From positions 349,910 to 413,909 of the forward strand of contig JAHLJZ010000017.1 of the NCBI GenBank assembly GCA_025602915.1: DNA of 64,000 nucleotides. Direction: 5' to 3'. Positions 13,269 through 26,100 of this stretch are shown one piece after another. The DNA comes from Paraphysoderma sedebokerense. Taxonomy: Eukaryota > Blastocladiomycota > Physodermatomycetes > Physodermatales > Physodermataceae. Below the pieces are notes generated by a model. That model saw only the letters and a list, made by a program, of their open reading frames with translations. It was not told where the DNA came from and did no database searches. The number at the start of each line of letters is the position of its first letter. Positions within the stretch are counted from its first letter, which is position 1. The position numbers were made by a program, and so were the translations under genes.

Positions 13269-16200
13269 CTACAAGGACTTAAACTCTTCCTTCTTTCCTT
13301 TCTCCATCTCTTTAGCCCATAGCAAAGCTTTTTCAAAAGCTTTGTCATAACGATTTGGCATATGGTTCCACAAACCACCTGGTTGAACCAGGATTTCCAG
13401 AAACGCATCGTCGTCAACTTTCCACATCTCTATATGGCGTTTGGGTTTTGAACTGGAGCTGAATTTATTGGTACATTGGTAAGATCGTGACAATGAGCTG
13501 ACGAGGTGGTAAGATTGCCCCGGCGAGTGGAGTTTTGTGTTGGCGCCTGTCGCATGCTGCTCGGTGCGAAGCTCATCTAGAGGAGCACCGAATTTTGAGA
13601 TAGCGGATTGTGAAATGATCTGTATCGAAAAGGGATATAATTTAATTATTGCGGTTATAATGAAAGGCTAAAAGTAAATCACACGTACCCCGAGTTTACT
13701 TTTCCAACTTGATCCTTTGAGTGCAGCTACTTTTGATACCTGTTCCTTTAAATCCATGGCGTTTCCGTAACTCAACCTTGGGACGAAATCATTATCCCAA
13801 ACCACGTTCGTGATCAAGTCATGGTACAGATCGCCAACATTAGAGCTCAAGGAAGGGGGAGCTGCGAATGTGTAACATGATAATTTGAATTCGTCGTTAT
13901 GAGATGATATAAACTTCAAATCATCCAGATGATCGTTAAAGAAAATAGTCAAGAACTGACAAACAGCTCCACCAAGGGAATGTCCAGTAAAAATAAGATT
14001 TCGTGGTTTGTGAATTCGTATAAGAGACTTAATTTCTGGCAATAAGTAGCCATATATTCGAAGGGCACTGTGCAATATTCCTTGGTGAGCGACACCGCCG
14101 CGGAAGGGAATGTAATGACATATAATATCGGTGAGAATATCAGAAATGCTCTATAGAGTAAACTTGAGTGAGCAAACTAATATCCAATGATGAGAATGGA
14201 AAGCAACAAGCTTTTGTCATACCATGCTTCCCCGAACGCAGACGACCATTGAGTCGAGTTTATCGTACTTCACAACAAAGAAGGCGGGCTTACAAATTGT
14301 GCCACTGCTTCTCCAGCATTCCCATTCTAACCCTGACTCATCGCCTTCTTTCCTCCAACCACTGACTTCCTCGTCCCACTTACTTTTTGCCGCTCCATTA
14401 TTCCCTCCCATTTCACAAATCAACAGATCATCCTCATCTAATTTTAGATAACTCAAAATAGCTTTTCGATTACTCGACTTTCGTAGGCCGTCATATAAGA
14501 AACCATTGCCGTAACCGAAGAAATTAATACCTAACCAGCCATAGGACGCGATACTGAATTGAAGAAGATCACGGAGATGCAGGAGGTAGGTGTAATCTGA
14601 TGCAAGACTTGAGGTTGCCGGATTCGGATGGCTGGAAATGTAATATTAGATTACTGAATTTTACACACAAACGTCGCCGACATATACATACCCGACATGT
14701 CGATCCTCCTGGTATTTCTTCAAGGCAATCAAGCTACTCAACAAATGCGAGGAGCCTTTTACTTTCCAACCCTCCCCGAAGAAGGATTCCGACAATCTCA
14801 TGAACTCTCTTAAAGCGTGCATCTTGGTATATTTTACTTGTGATTGACCGTTTCCGTACATCAATTTAACTCCTTTCGAGCTTTGAGAGGTTTTGAGGGC
14901 CGATTTGTGTTTCTGTTCAGACAACACTCGGCTATCGGAAGAGACCAGTGAACTAGTGGAAGAGTTGATGAATGATGCGGATGATTTTGATACAGTACGA
15001 GGTGGCGCGGGCGTGGTAAAAACATGGGAGGCCGATGGTTTATGAGTTGGAATGGGCATGGTAGGGTCAAATGAATCGGCCTCGAACATTTCATCGTCTT
15101 CATTATCATCGACGTAAAAAATTTCCATTAAAGCTTTTTCTTGTTCCGCATCCTTCACTCGTTCAGGATCGTCAAAATCTGCGTCGCTATTATTGGCGGT
15201 AGATGCATTAGAGGCGAACGAGGCCAGAGAGTCCAGCGAGTTTTGACGACTAAGGCTTTTGCTTCGTTTAACGGATGTCGATCTTTTGACTGAACCAGTT
15301 GGATTAACTAGAGTTTCTGTCGAGCCGATACAGTGCTTTGGGAGAGTTTCAGATAGAGAGTCCCACGTAAAATATATGTCCAAAGTGATGGCCCCGATGT
15401 TCCCTGACAGTTTAGATGATGGCGGCTCAATGCGAAGCGACCTAACGACGGAGTTAAATTAATTTCCGAATCCAGCTATATTTGCAGGTCAAATAAACTT
15501 ACTGTCGAGTGCAGACATTTGCCATGTTGGGAAGATTGGCAATTCTTAATTTGGCCCGCCCAATTTTGGTGGCTTTTAGAGTAGTACCTTCACTTAAGTA
15601 TATCTATATTAATGCGGAAGAAAAAAAAATTTAATTTCTAAATTGAAAGTGACTATACTTTGAGTTGTACGAACCTTTAAGGAATCAAATAAATAGGAAT
15701 GGTAGGTTACTGGAATTTCGAATTTTTCGTTCAGTTCCAATTCACAGCCCGATTCCTTCGCTGACAACGAAGTATCATCCAATGATGAAGCCAATGAATT
15801 AGCATCCGAAGAGTCGTCAGACGTTCCAATCATAGAAATCGACGACGAGGAAGAATTGGAAAGAGGTTTCGGCCGTTTCATTGAATCGCTTGAGCTCATC
15901 GATGCGCTCTTTTTAGTTTGCTTTTTCAAATTGGCCAATTGACGGTTATAGTGCCAGCTTTCCAATGAAATATGTCCAAGCGTGAGTTTAGCGGCAACAT
16001 ATTTTCGGGGTTTGGTGAGCAAAAGAGACCGAAGGGTGATATGTATGGTACCAGTTGAATAATTGGCGGACGCTAGCAAATTCGGAGAGGACGAGGAGCG
16101 AGTAAGTCTTGGGTGAACTGAACGAGAGCCAGATTTATCAGTACTTTGAGCGTATGAGGATTTTGCCGTTTCACCAATAGAAGATGGAGTCGGCGGTTGG

Positions 16201-16346
16201 GACAGAAAGGAGAATGTATCCGAAAAAGGAGAGTCTACAAAGGCCGGAGAAGTCTTCAGAGGGGAATTCAAAGATCGAGCATCGATTTTGAGGTTGGACA
16301 GTACAGGAGGGTGAGATGTATCTAAGGCGACACCAGGAGGGCCCAT
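13269..16346 (-). CDS. lipase class 3, diacylglycerol-lipase-like
   Basis: Alpha/beta-hydrolase resembling sn-1 DAG lipases. The N-terminal half, from MGPPGVALDTSHPPVL, carries C2-like beta-rich segments (TIHITLRSLLL, KLRIANLPNMANVC, NIGAITLDIYFTWDSL) split by Ser-rich linkers. Exons at 14661-15383 and about 14217-14640 lead to VVCVRGSM joined to SISDILTDI, then the nucleophile elbow GHSLGGAVCQFL (catalytic Ser), VWDNDFVPRLSYGN (catalytic Asp) and, near the C-terminus, LWNHMPNRYDKAF (candidate catalytic His). The family hydrolyses diacylglycerol or related lipids at membranes. No TM helices like those of animal DAGL-alpha were seen; the C2-like regions could provide membrane binding. At least six exons; start at 16346 is the first ATG in the N-terminal exon. 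About 850 residues. Confidence 0.8.
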
Positions 16347-16954
16347 TGCAGCTTTTCTTTGTCGAAAATTGGATAAAACAAAAGACAGTAGCAGTTGATT
16401 TTATCTTAATGTATCAATTCTGTGTGGAGACGAGGACGGCTGAATTTTGCGGGGTAATAATATGGCGAAGGCCAAGGGTTAAAAAATTCAGAAAGCAATT
16501 GGAGAATTAAATCGGCGAAGATGAGTTCTGATAAAGTGTTTGGTTTGTGTTCGAGACGGCGAGGACAGAGCCAAGCATTTAAATTTTAATGGAGGGACGA
16601 GGACAGGGCAAATTACATACACAATTCAAGGGATGGTAAATGGTGCACGGATACTGATGCCAAACTCCGCCAATAATGTCGACAACACCGATGTTGCTTC
16701 ACAAACTCTGTTTCTGATTATCGCTGCCATGCGCAGAAAAACTTACTCCAGATATTTTTCCGTGGCTCGACAGCGTTGCGGTCACAGATTGCAGTACATC
16801 ACGCGGAGTAGTTGGACCCTGAAACAGAAGTCGGTGGGGTAAATTTATTGTTCTGTCACAGGAAAACAATGCTCTTTCGGAAGCTCGGAACATACACATC
16901 CTTGGTCAATTTTGGACAATCTTACTTGAATTGTATTATATTGTGGAACCGTCA
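16347..16954. other. intergenic, no gene supported
   Basis: About 600 bases between the lipase start and the stop of the TPR co-chaperone, both on the minus strand. Open frames of 60-100 codons occur on both strands but lack family signal or plausible splice continuations. Confidence 0.45.
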
Positions 16955-18261
16955 CTAGGTTCTACTTCGGAATTCTTCAACGAATTTAGCGGAAAACTCG
17001 GATCCCTTAGCTAAGATTATGACTTCCACCATTCCATTCACCACTACACACCACTCCTTTTTTAGCACATCGCCGAAACGAATCTTTTTCCCAATCTTGA
17101 TGAGCCGTCTCTTCTGTTCTTCCTCATGGTATGTGGTAAAATAAATATCAATATTGTCAAGATTAAAATTATGTTGAGGATCCCAAGGTGCAGGCGCTGA
17201 TAGGATTTCTGCCAATTGGTCCGAGAAAGTAGTATCTTCATAGAAATGGGTGATGAAGTCACTCTGAGACTGCTCTGGATACAAAAACAGAACAGGGAAT
17301 GCGAGAGTATTCGTAGCGACGTCCAAAGTGGGGTAATAATCTGAATATGGATTACTGGATTTGTTAGGATCACTGGTCGCAATTGTTTTGATTCCTTTAA
17401 GCTGGAAATATAGTGATTTCAGTGTTAATTAACGATGATGAAGTAGCGACAAAAATAAAATTTACCTTGATTGCATTCTCGACCGCATTCCGCTCTTCTT
17501 CACGCCGCCTTATGCGTTCTTGCCTTTTTCTTCGTTCAATCTCTCCCTGTACTCGATGTTTGACAATTTTTTCTCTTTCAGCTTTTAAAGCTTGGTTATC
17601 GGGATCAACCTGAAAATTCGAGCGCGGTAAGCAATGAGTAAAAACTGGGTTTAAACTTTAGCTCAGGCAAACCTTTAGACCCTTCTCTGCGGCATCTTGA
17701 GCCAAATCCCACTTATCCAGCCTTTGCAGAGCCTTTACCGACCGATAATAAGCTTTAATATTTGCTTCATGCAATTCAATTGCTTTTGCACAATCATTCA
17801 ATACTTTTCGATAATTTCCCAATTCCAAATTTACATAAGCTCGGTTCGAATGAAGCATTGAATTTAATTTATTATCCGAACAGTTCTGATCAATTCCGAG
17901 GGTATAGAAATGAATGGCATCATTGTAATGCGTTTTTCCTAATTGCACTTGTTCATTTCCTTGGTTCTTGAAATTCTCGGCGACCTCTACATTCATCAAA
18001 TACGTATTAGTTCAGTACCAAATTGGATAATTGATAAGGAGTAGAGATAATACCTTCGGGGGTACCGTCATATATTAAAGATTGGAGAGCCGAAAGAACA
18101 TCATTATTTTCGAAATCTGTAGGCAGCTGGTTCATAAAGAGGGGCACTTTGTTCATTTCTTCATCCAGCTTTTCCGGATTCATCGCCCATTCCGGTCGAA
18201 TCCCTGCCTCGGCTTGCCGCTTCAACATATCGGCAAGATCAAAGTCCATGTCATCAGTCAT
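16955..18261 (-). CDS. CNS1: Hsp90 co-chaperone CNS1/TTC4
   Basis: TPR protein that binds the Hsp90 C-terminus and connects it with translation and client folding. The start MTDDMDFDLADMLKRQAEAG precedes PLFMNQLPTDFENNDVLSAL, the characteristic TTC4 N-terminal segment. TPR repeats follow (VAENFKNQGNEQVQLGKTHY, MLHSNRAYVNLELGNYRKVL, IKAYYRSVKALQRLDKWDLA), then a basic helix of the RRKRQERIRRREEERNA type and the C-terminal wheel domain (YPTLDVATNTLAFPVLFLYP, ending EFRSRT). Four or five exons; the downstream exons splice as KGLKV to DPDNQALKAE. An in-frame upstream ATG at 18375 exists, but the family starts near 18261. It is divergent from a mitochondrial TFB-like gene only 138 bases away. Confidence 0.9.
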
Positions 18262-18398
18262 ACTCTTTATTAATTTGGGTTGTCGGGTGTCGGTCAAACT
18301 GAATTCATGCAATTGCTTTACGGCAGTTTCAAAAGCGAGATTACCCAATAACGTGAACCGTTGCCATAGCAACACATAATAAACTAAGGCCTCTTCTT
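18262..18398. promoter_or_regulatory. compact bidirectional promoter, CNS1 / mtTFB-like
   Basis: The 137 bases between the chosen divergent start codons must contain both promoters and both 5' UTRs. No TATA box or named motif was identified. The arrangement couples a cytosolic chaperone gene to a mitochondrial transcription/rRNA-modification gene. Confidence 0.5.
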
Positions 18399-19845
18399 AT
18401 GAATTATCGTCGAACGACAAGATTACCGAAACCCAAAATGTCCCGAAAGTCTATCACTTTGAAAACCCTCCCGTATGTAGCAAAAGCCCTAGGAGCAAGA
18501 CCTCGGCTCAAGTATCCTTGCCTAGTCGACTATTCGGTGGCTCGTATTGTGTCGTTCCTTTTCATCCGTTATCCAGGAACGGAGTTTACTAACTTTGATA
18601 TTCTTATAGAAGAAGCGCTATCGACACTTGATAAATCGGAAATAGAAAGTAAGACAGTAATTGAAGCGAATCCTGGTACGTTTGTTTCATTTGCATCTTC
18701 GGATTGTTGGACATGATTTTGACTTGTATGTCTCGCAGGATTTGGGGTACTATCGAGAGAAATATTAAAGTATTCGCCGAAAAGGTTATTTCTACTGGAG
18801 AAAGCTCCAAAGATTGTGCAGTATGCTAGGGTATTTGCGTTTAATGTGATCCCCATACTCTCAGACAAAGATTTAAGTGTAACAAATTCATGATTTAGAC
18901 GTTGGCAAAAGAGAACGAAAATGTCGATTTACAAGAATTTGATTTCATGGATATGGGATTATATTACCGCTTAGAAAATCCTGAATTTCTTGGGAAGGAA
19001 CCAATCACGCCATGGGATCAAAGTACGGTTATTTTAAAAGTTTTGGATTCTGACTATTTAACTCGGAATTAACATGTCGCTGCCTTCTCAAAATAGCTCC
19101 GCCCATATCATTTTTCACAACATTATCACCACGACTTGGCGACTTAAATTTAGTCCACCTGATACGATTTCTTGCCGACCGAGCAGGAATTCATTACCAC
19201 GGACGCGTTTCTCTTAATTTATTCGTACCGAGAATGATAAGTCAGAGGATAACAGCACCTGAAGGAAATCAGCATAGGGGGAGATTAACAGTTCTTGTGA
19301 ATACATATGCAGATGTCAAAGTTTTACGAGAAGGCGTGAGTGACAAAGAAGTTTATCCTTTCGTATGTACACGGCTTCCGTAAGCACCGATTGCGTTTTC
19401 TAATTATTTGTTGGTTGTTAGTGGCAGAGTCAGTTCTATGATTTCATCAGAATGGAGCCGTTAATAGAGCCTCAGATAAAAAACAGTACGTAACCATCGG
19501 TCGTGCTCAGTGTATCACAATTAAATAACGATCTCTCATTCATTATCGTGTAGTCCCTGTCGACGAATACGAATATGTTCTGCGGCATTTATTCGTGAAA
19601 AAAACTACCCCTCTAGAGGAGGCAATTAGGTATGTTTGCTTCATGTTTGTCAGTAGTTTATCTCAAACTGCTCCATAACGCTATTGTCCAATAGATTATT
19701 GGGTTCTGGAGCGGAATCTCTGCTCAACAATATTCCACAAGAACTACATTCAAGGAAATGTATCAACTTTACAATATCAGAGTGGGAAGCAGTGGTAAGA
19801 GCTTATCATCAATGGCCCTTTAAGGAACAAAACAGCGATTTGTGA
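18399..19845 (+). CDS. MTF1: mitochondrial transcription factor B-like (KsgA/Dim1 fold)
   Basis: SAM-methyltransferase-fold protein of the mtTFB/Mtf1 group, related to rRNA adenine dimethylases. The N-terminus MNYRRTTRLPKPKMSRKS is Arg/Lys-rich with no acidic residues, fitting a mitochondrial presequence. Motif I appears as VIEANPG joined to FGVLSREIL (classical form E.GPG.G.LT..L), motif II-like as LFLLEKAPKIVQYA, then VDLQEFDFMDMG. The C-terminal part includes FYDFIRMEPL and a stretch DEYEYVLRHLFVKKTTPLEE typical of mtTFBs. The usual motif IV NLPY is replaced (PISFFTTLSP), suggesting a transcription-factor role in the manner of yeast Mtf1 more than methylation; this is inference. About eight exons, all with consistent GT..AG joins. 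Stop at 19843-19845. Confidence 0.78.
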
Positions 19846-20503
19846 GGAGGCATTGCCGCATGGCATAGATTGACATAGATAATCTGAGAGAGACGCGGCG
19901 ATCTTATTTATTTCACCACAATATGTAATCCAGAAATCTACCGAGATAATGGTATAAATTTATTTTAAAGGCGATTGTGTCACATAGTCGTGTTTGTGGT
20001 TTTTAAATACTTTTGCTGTTGCTGTTTGATAGAGTTAGCCAATCTTTGACGGGTTCAATATAAGTCATGGAGTGTACGGCAGGGCCACTAAGGCTCAAAC
20101 AACATTGCTACGTGAGGCAGCGTCTATCCAAATCCGCAAGACTCTTTATCAATTTTAATCAGATATACGACCAATTCTGTGCAACTCCTGGACATATTAA
20201 GCTTTCAAGAGAACTTCCGAACAATGGAATCGAGTGATGGGTTTCTATCGGCCCGATTGTTGATTTATCCAGGGTTAACGCGCTAGCCACGTTGAATTGA
20301 CACGGAATTTTATATTTCGAACATAATTGGAGGCAACTTCAAACACTGGAACTCCTTAATATTGTTTGCATCAAGCATCATGATCTTGGAGGAATTCTTG
20401 GGATTGTTAGGATCAAGGCAGAAAATTTTTTTTTTGGTTATTGAGATTTTCGGAATTTTCGTATCTCTTCTGTCATCTTCCCGTACAACTCAGGTTTTCA
20501 AGG
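19846..20503. other. intergenic, nothing recognised
   Basis: About 660 bases separating the mtTFB-like gene from the 5'-nucleotidase start. No ORF, RNA gene or repeat was recognised. Confidence 0.45.
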
Positions 20504-22644
20504 ATGTCATTATTTATTCGGATCTGCTTAATCTTTTATATATGCCGGTATTCTGTCGCCACCTTATCAGAATGGTCATCGACCGATGGTGCCCAAAGTT
20601 TGGACGAAGCTAAGCGTCCCCTAATTCCGGGACCGCTGAGGAACGATGATCAGCCATTTCGAATGACGATAATGCATACCAATGATTTTCATAGTCATTT
20701 TTCTGAATTCAGACCCAATGGCGGAGACTGTACAGTTGCAGATAAACAACGGAATGAGTGTTTCGGAGGGCTCGCAAGAATGAAGGTACAGATTTCTTAT
20801 TATTATCGAATAATTTGGAACCATAGTCATTAATGTAGCATACATTGCATATGAATAGACAGTGATTAATGAAATTCGCGGGTCGCCAGATAAATACCCC
20901 CACACATACCTCCTCGATGCCGGTGATCAGTTTTCTGGCACTCCATTCTTCAGTGTGTTTAAAGGGCAGAAATCGGTGGAATACATGAATGCATTTGGTT
21001 ACGATGCAATGACACTAGGCAATCATGAGGTGATTATTATCCTATCTTGCAATTGAATTGTCTGGTTACATTTTCATAGATACAACAACTTCAAATTCTA
21101 ACGGTTATTATCCTAAATGTCAGTTCGATGAAGGCCCGGAAACGCTGTCGAACTTTGTTTCAAGACTTTCGTTTCCAGCTGTGTCCGCCAACATTGATGC
21201 CTCTTCGGACGAATACCTTTCTTCTTTGATACAACCGTATACCATCTTAACGAAATATGGACTCCGAGTCGGTGTTGTTGGCATCACCACCCTGGAAACA
21301 ATAGTTGTGTCAAAGATCGGAACCAACGTCAAAATCTCGGATCCTGTTGAAGCTCTGCAAAATACAGTAAATTTTTTAAGGAAACGAGGAATAACCAAGA
21401 TCATTTGCTTGACACATAATGGATACGCGGAGGACCAGGAGATAGCTCGTCAGACATCGGGGATCAGGTTCGATATCTCATCGTTTCTCGTTATATCATT
21501 TTGACGATACTAACAAGTATTCAAATATTTAGTCTTTTCATTGGAGGACATACGCATACCTTTTTATCGAACCTGCCCGGCGTTAACGCTGAAGGACCGT
21601 ACCCAACTGTAGTCAAAAATGCTGAAGGCAAGAATACTTATATTGTTCAAGCGAAGGCATGGGGCGAATATCTCGGGTTGATTCAGATTGAATGGGATGC
21701 AGTAGGCAGTATCGTGAATGTCAAGGGTGATCCCATACATTTAAATTACGAAATAGAGGAAGATCCCGAAGTCTTGAGTGAAGTCAATTTGTGGCGAGAA
21801 GGTTTCGACGCTGCTTCGAAGATTGTCATTGGTATTACTGTCACCGATCGCATAACTTCAATTTTTGTATTAACGTATGTTTAATCACGCCTGCAGGTTA
21901 CTCCGAACAGCAGCTCGATCACAAAATCTGTCTGTCTCGACCTTGTGCTAGCGGAATATTTCTCAATCAAGCCATGTTGTTCCACTATTACCAGAAATTG
22001 AATGGGGCCAATAATCCCGTCGTTATATTTAACTCGCGAGGCATACGAGCTGGAATATCTCAAGGAGAAGTCACTATGGGAACTATACATAAACTTCTAC
22101 CCTTCAGGTATTTATGTCTTCATGTGGCCTACTCTGGATCATATTTCTAATTATAATTTATTACAGGAATACCGTTATTACTGTTCCAGTCTTGGGCCAG
22201 TACATCAAAGCGATCATTGAAAACCTTGTCTCATCTTATAACATCTATCGTAACAAGCCACTGTTATCGACTGCGCAACTTTTGAATATTAGATATACTG
22301 TTTCGCGATCCACCACGGCGTCTTCTTCATCGTCCTCGTCTGCTTCATTCCCTGCGTCCTCAGATAATGGCGGGTCTGTTTCTGAGTCGAGCAAAAGAAT
22401 TTCGTCGATTCAAATCTTGACGCGAGAGAATACATGGGTTGAACTTGATTTAAATGAAACATATGATTTGGTCACCTTGGATTTCCTAGCCTTAGGAGGA
22501 GATAACATTTTTCCGACTCATATAGAAACTTTGCCGAAGGGAGAGCCAGTTTTCGACGTAGTCGTGGAGTATTTAAAAAGTACACAACGGATAGCTGTCC
22601 CAGACATAATGACAAAACGGAGACTACGGCGATTGAAATATTGA
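20504..22644 (+). CDS. secreted 5'-nucleotidase (metallophosphoesterase)
   Basis: Extracellular enzyme of the UshA/CD73 family that removes phosphate from nucleotides. The start at 20504 gives a signal-peptide-like hydrophobic N-terminus (MSLFIRICLIFYIC). The dimetal site is complete: HTNDFHSHF, LLDAGDQFSGTPFF, LGNHE joined to FDEGPE, THNGYAED and GGHTHTFL. The C-terminal nucleotide-binding domain contains DLDHK-type and VVIFNSRGIRAGI motifs and LDFLALGGDNI. An insertion of Ser (about 22316-22400) interrupts the C-domain. It ends in a basic tail KRRLRRLKY with no obvious GPI signal or TM, so secretion or membrane retention is unclear. About six exons, joins at the GNHE and HTHT regions clearly in frame. 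Confidence 0.88.
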
Positions 22645-23180
22645 TATAAATAACAAATGATATATGGATGGATCAATAAACGAGCAGAATTGATGTATTC
22701 TTCGGCGCTTTGAGGGCTCCGTTTCTAATAAATTATAGTCAGCTCAAATATAATAAAATTTGAAGTATATAGCCATGTAGCATAAAGGCTTGGCTTGTAC
22801 GGTTTCTTCGAACCATTATGAATTTTTGGGTTCATAATTTTGTATGACCCACTGACGCCGAGACCGTTAGAGCCGAGGTGACGGCGTTTCATCTGCGCTA
22901 ATCCAGAATTCTCCACGCCGGGCTGTGATCTGAATGCTTCTAATACGCTGTCGTACTCCTTGTCTTGTTGTCAGGATGGCGGATTGCCAGAACCGATCGG
23001 AAACGAGTCATTGGCACAAACGATTGCACAGAACGATGCATCCACGTGCTGGGATGCGACGAGACTTTTAAGGCTGCACAAAATAATAGTCGTCCCGGGA
23101 ATTCTGCCAAACATTCGAAATTCATAAAACAGAATTCATTGGTCTCACTACTATAACGGACGAATTATACGGTCTTCTAC
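22645..23180. other. intergenic with a small inverted repeat
   Basis: Region between the 5'-nucleotidase and the histidine kinase. At about 22813-22840 an 8-base perfect inverted repeat (ATTATGAA ... TTCATAAT, 8-base spacer) could form a hairpin, possibly at the 3' end of the nucleotidase transcript. Short ORFs here show no recognisable product. Confidence 0.4.
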
Positions 23181-26100
23181 ATGCGCTTCTTGTACAAGAA
23201 TGACGACAATTTGATGCATTCCCCTACAGTCGAAGAATTCCACGTCTGGCTAATCACCTTGGCAGCTCATTTAGTCGGATCGGTCATTATAATTGGATTC
23301 TGGCTACATCTGTATTTGAAAACGACAAAACGTCGACGACGAACTGTTTCATTCGGCCTCGCTTCCATCCTGACATTAGCTGGACTCCTCTGGGTTTTGA
23401 GCTCAACCGTTGTAGCGTACTTCAAGCATCCGATAAACTTCAGCCACCATAATCTGAGAATAGCCATCTATTGTGTTCAAGCTGCCTCAAATTTTCATCT
23501 TACCTCCGGAGAAATCGCTCTAGCATGGATGGTATATCGGTTCTATTATGGCCACCGAAATATCATTAAAATTATGTCTCTTATTGTCTGCTTCATATTA
23601 TCGAGATGCTCCATGCAGATTTGGCTTAACGTCCAATACTTCCCCGATGTTGACAACTTTGCTATACCAGGCATTATCACCCTCACCCTTATTCTTTGGA
23701 ATTGTAGCTTCTTCTCTGCTCTCTTTATATATCGATATGTGCGTAAACTTAAGGCGGTACATCGTAAAACTCATCTATTCAAGGAAATTTTGAAATTTAG
23801 TTATCGACATGCCACCATTCCCACCACCATCGCCATCGTATACGGAATTACAGCCAGTTATCGTTCGTTCATTCCGAGCGTCATTCATATAGTATTCGGA
23901 GTCGCCTTTCGACTGACGTTGACAATACTTATTGCCCAATCTTTAACTTTAATGAATTATGGGAACGATTGTAAACGGAAAAATCAAATCGAATTAGACT
24001 GTGATCGTTCTAACACAATCCATCTTACCGCAATAAATTTAGCCAGCTCATTTGGCTTAGAACGGAAGGCAGAAAAAATTCTTGAAAATTTCTTAGTTCA
24101 AGTTCAAACAATTTTTGCTTGGGACCACGGGTATTTTGTTGAATTAAACAGCTACGGTCAAATTTCGGTACCCTTTGGATTTTCAATTAAGAAGCAGTCC
24201 ATGAACAACCCGGAAGTCCGCCTATTTTCACCGACGGGGAGAAACGTATCTAGTGACGTACCAATTGCAGCAATTGAATATGCTATCAGTGAAAAAAGAA
24301 TAATTTTTAAAGATTTCACAAACAGATCCTTTGTTGATAATCGGGATGAAGATTTAGATATGCTACTTGGGGATCGTCTTGGATGCTTGACATCGATTCT
24401 CTTACTTCCACTCACTTTACCTGACTCTAAAAAAACTAAGTTAATATATATGGAAATGTGGGTATCTTGAATATTTAAAATCTGAGAGATGTTGAGCATT
24501 AAACGTTTTTGTGCAGGCACGGAGAACTGGAGCAGCCGGTATCAACTTGTGAATTACGAACATTAGACCTGATTGGGAAGCAATTGGCGACTTCCTTGGA
24601 TAGCGCTAGGTTCATTTATCTATTCTGTTTTATTTTTGGGGTTAGGTCATTAACAATCAGAATAGGTTGTTTGCAGAATTGGAAGAAATCAACAGATCGC
24701 TGGACGAAAAAGTCAACGCAAGGACCGCTGAATTAGAGTTGAAGAATGCGCTGCTTGAGAAGACCAAGAATGAGGCCTTAGAAGCCGCGTCAGCGAAAGC
24801 AGTCTTTTTATCTAATATGAGTCATGAAAGTATGAATCTCATTTTCACGTCATTCTATACGATGTAGTGAGTGCGAGAGCTAACACGGAACAGTTCGGAC
24901 ACCCATATCTCAGGTCATTCTTGCTGCTGAAGTAGGACAACATCATTTTCATCCCGCTTTAAACGTTAATATTAAACGTTATTTTCAGATGCTTTCCGAA
25001 ACATCATTGAATACAGACGAGCGAGACAATGTAAATATAATAACTCAATCCGGAAAGCTCTTGCTCAATCTTGTGGTACGATTTATTGCTTCAACGACGT
25101 GCTTCAAGATAATATTTCAATGTCGGATTCTACATTTCTCTATCACCCTTACTTGACCAGAACGACATTCTCGATTTTTCAAAATTGGAGAATGGGAAGA
25201 TCATAATCGAAGAAGTCGAAATGGATTTACATGAGACCATAAGAATAAGTGTCGAAGCATTCACCACTGAAAGCAATGTCTGGCTTGCATATTATTTGCC
25301 CCCTGATTTACCTCGTTTTATAATCGGCGATGGTAGGAATTCAACAATTTTACACATAATACCGTTTGATACCATTCATCTGATTTTGTAATTCGCCCAA
25401 AAGCTACACGAATCCGACAAATTATTACCAATCTTGTTTCCAATGCTTTAAAATTTACGAAAGAAGGGTTTGTCCTGGTGGTTTTAAACTGTCAGCCGGT
25501 CGACCAAACCGAAACATGTAATATACATGACATCGAATTCAAAGTCATAGGTAACGTGCTCTTTCATTCCTGGCAAATTGTCGAGATATATTTAACAAAA
25601 TATTGTAGACACTGGGACAGGAATTGCGGCTGACAAGTTGCAGCGAATTTTTGAGAGATTCGAACAAACGGATGTCTCGGTAACACGTTTACATGGTGGG
25701 ACAGGTTTAGGACTGTCCATTTGCCAAAGTATGTATTTATTATTATCGCTGATTTGTTCCGGTTGATAATTCTCACAATATTATTTATCCATAAAAATGT
25801 CAGATCTTTGCCATCTTATGGGATCCAAAATTACAGTCACCTCATCTCTTGGTGAAGGGTCAAGTTTCCAATTCACCATACGTTTAAGATCGCATCCTTC
25901 AACCTCCCCTTCTCTTTCTCCGTCTTTACAACTTCCGCTTCAAGATCTACATATATTAATACTAAGTAATTCTCACTATTACTACAACTCCGAGAGTATA
26001 CTGTATTATCAGCTCGAAACGATGGGTGCGGTCCCGTACCAACTGTCCTTTGAACCAGAATTAGATCTTAGTAATCTTGATTGCATAATTATGGACTTAA

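Noticed and set aside
18262-18375. Upstream in-frame ATG of CNS1 at 18375
   Set aside because: The added 38 residues have no family counterpart and would leave almost no room for promoters.
22965-23156. Short ORFs on both strands upstream of the histidine kinase
   Set aside because: About 60 codons each, mutually overlapping, with no family signal or splice continuation.
23181-24000. Microbial rhodopsin fused to histidine kinase
   Set aside because: The last predicted TM helix ([20 protein letters not shown]) has no lysine for retinal, and no opsin motifs were seen.
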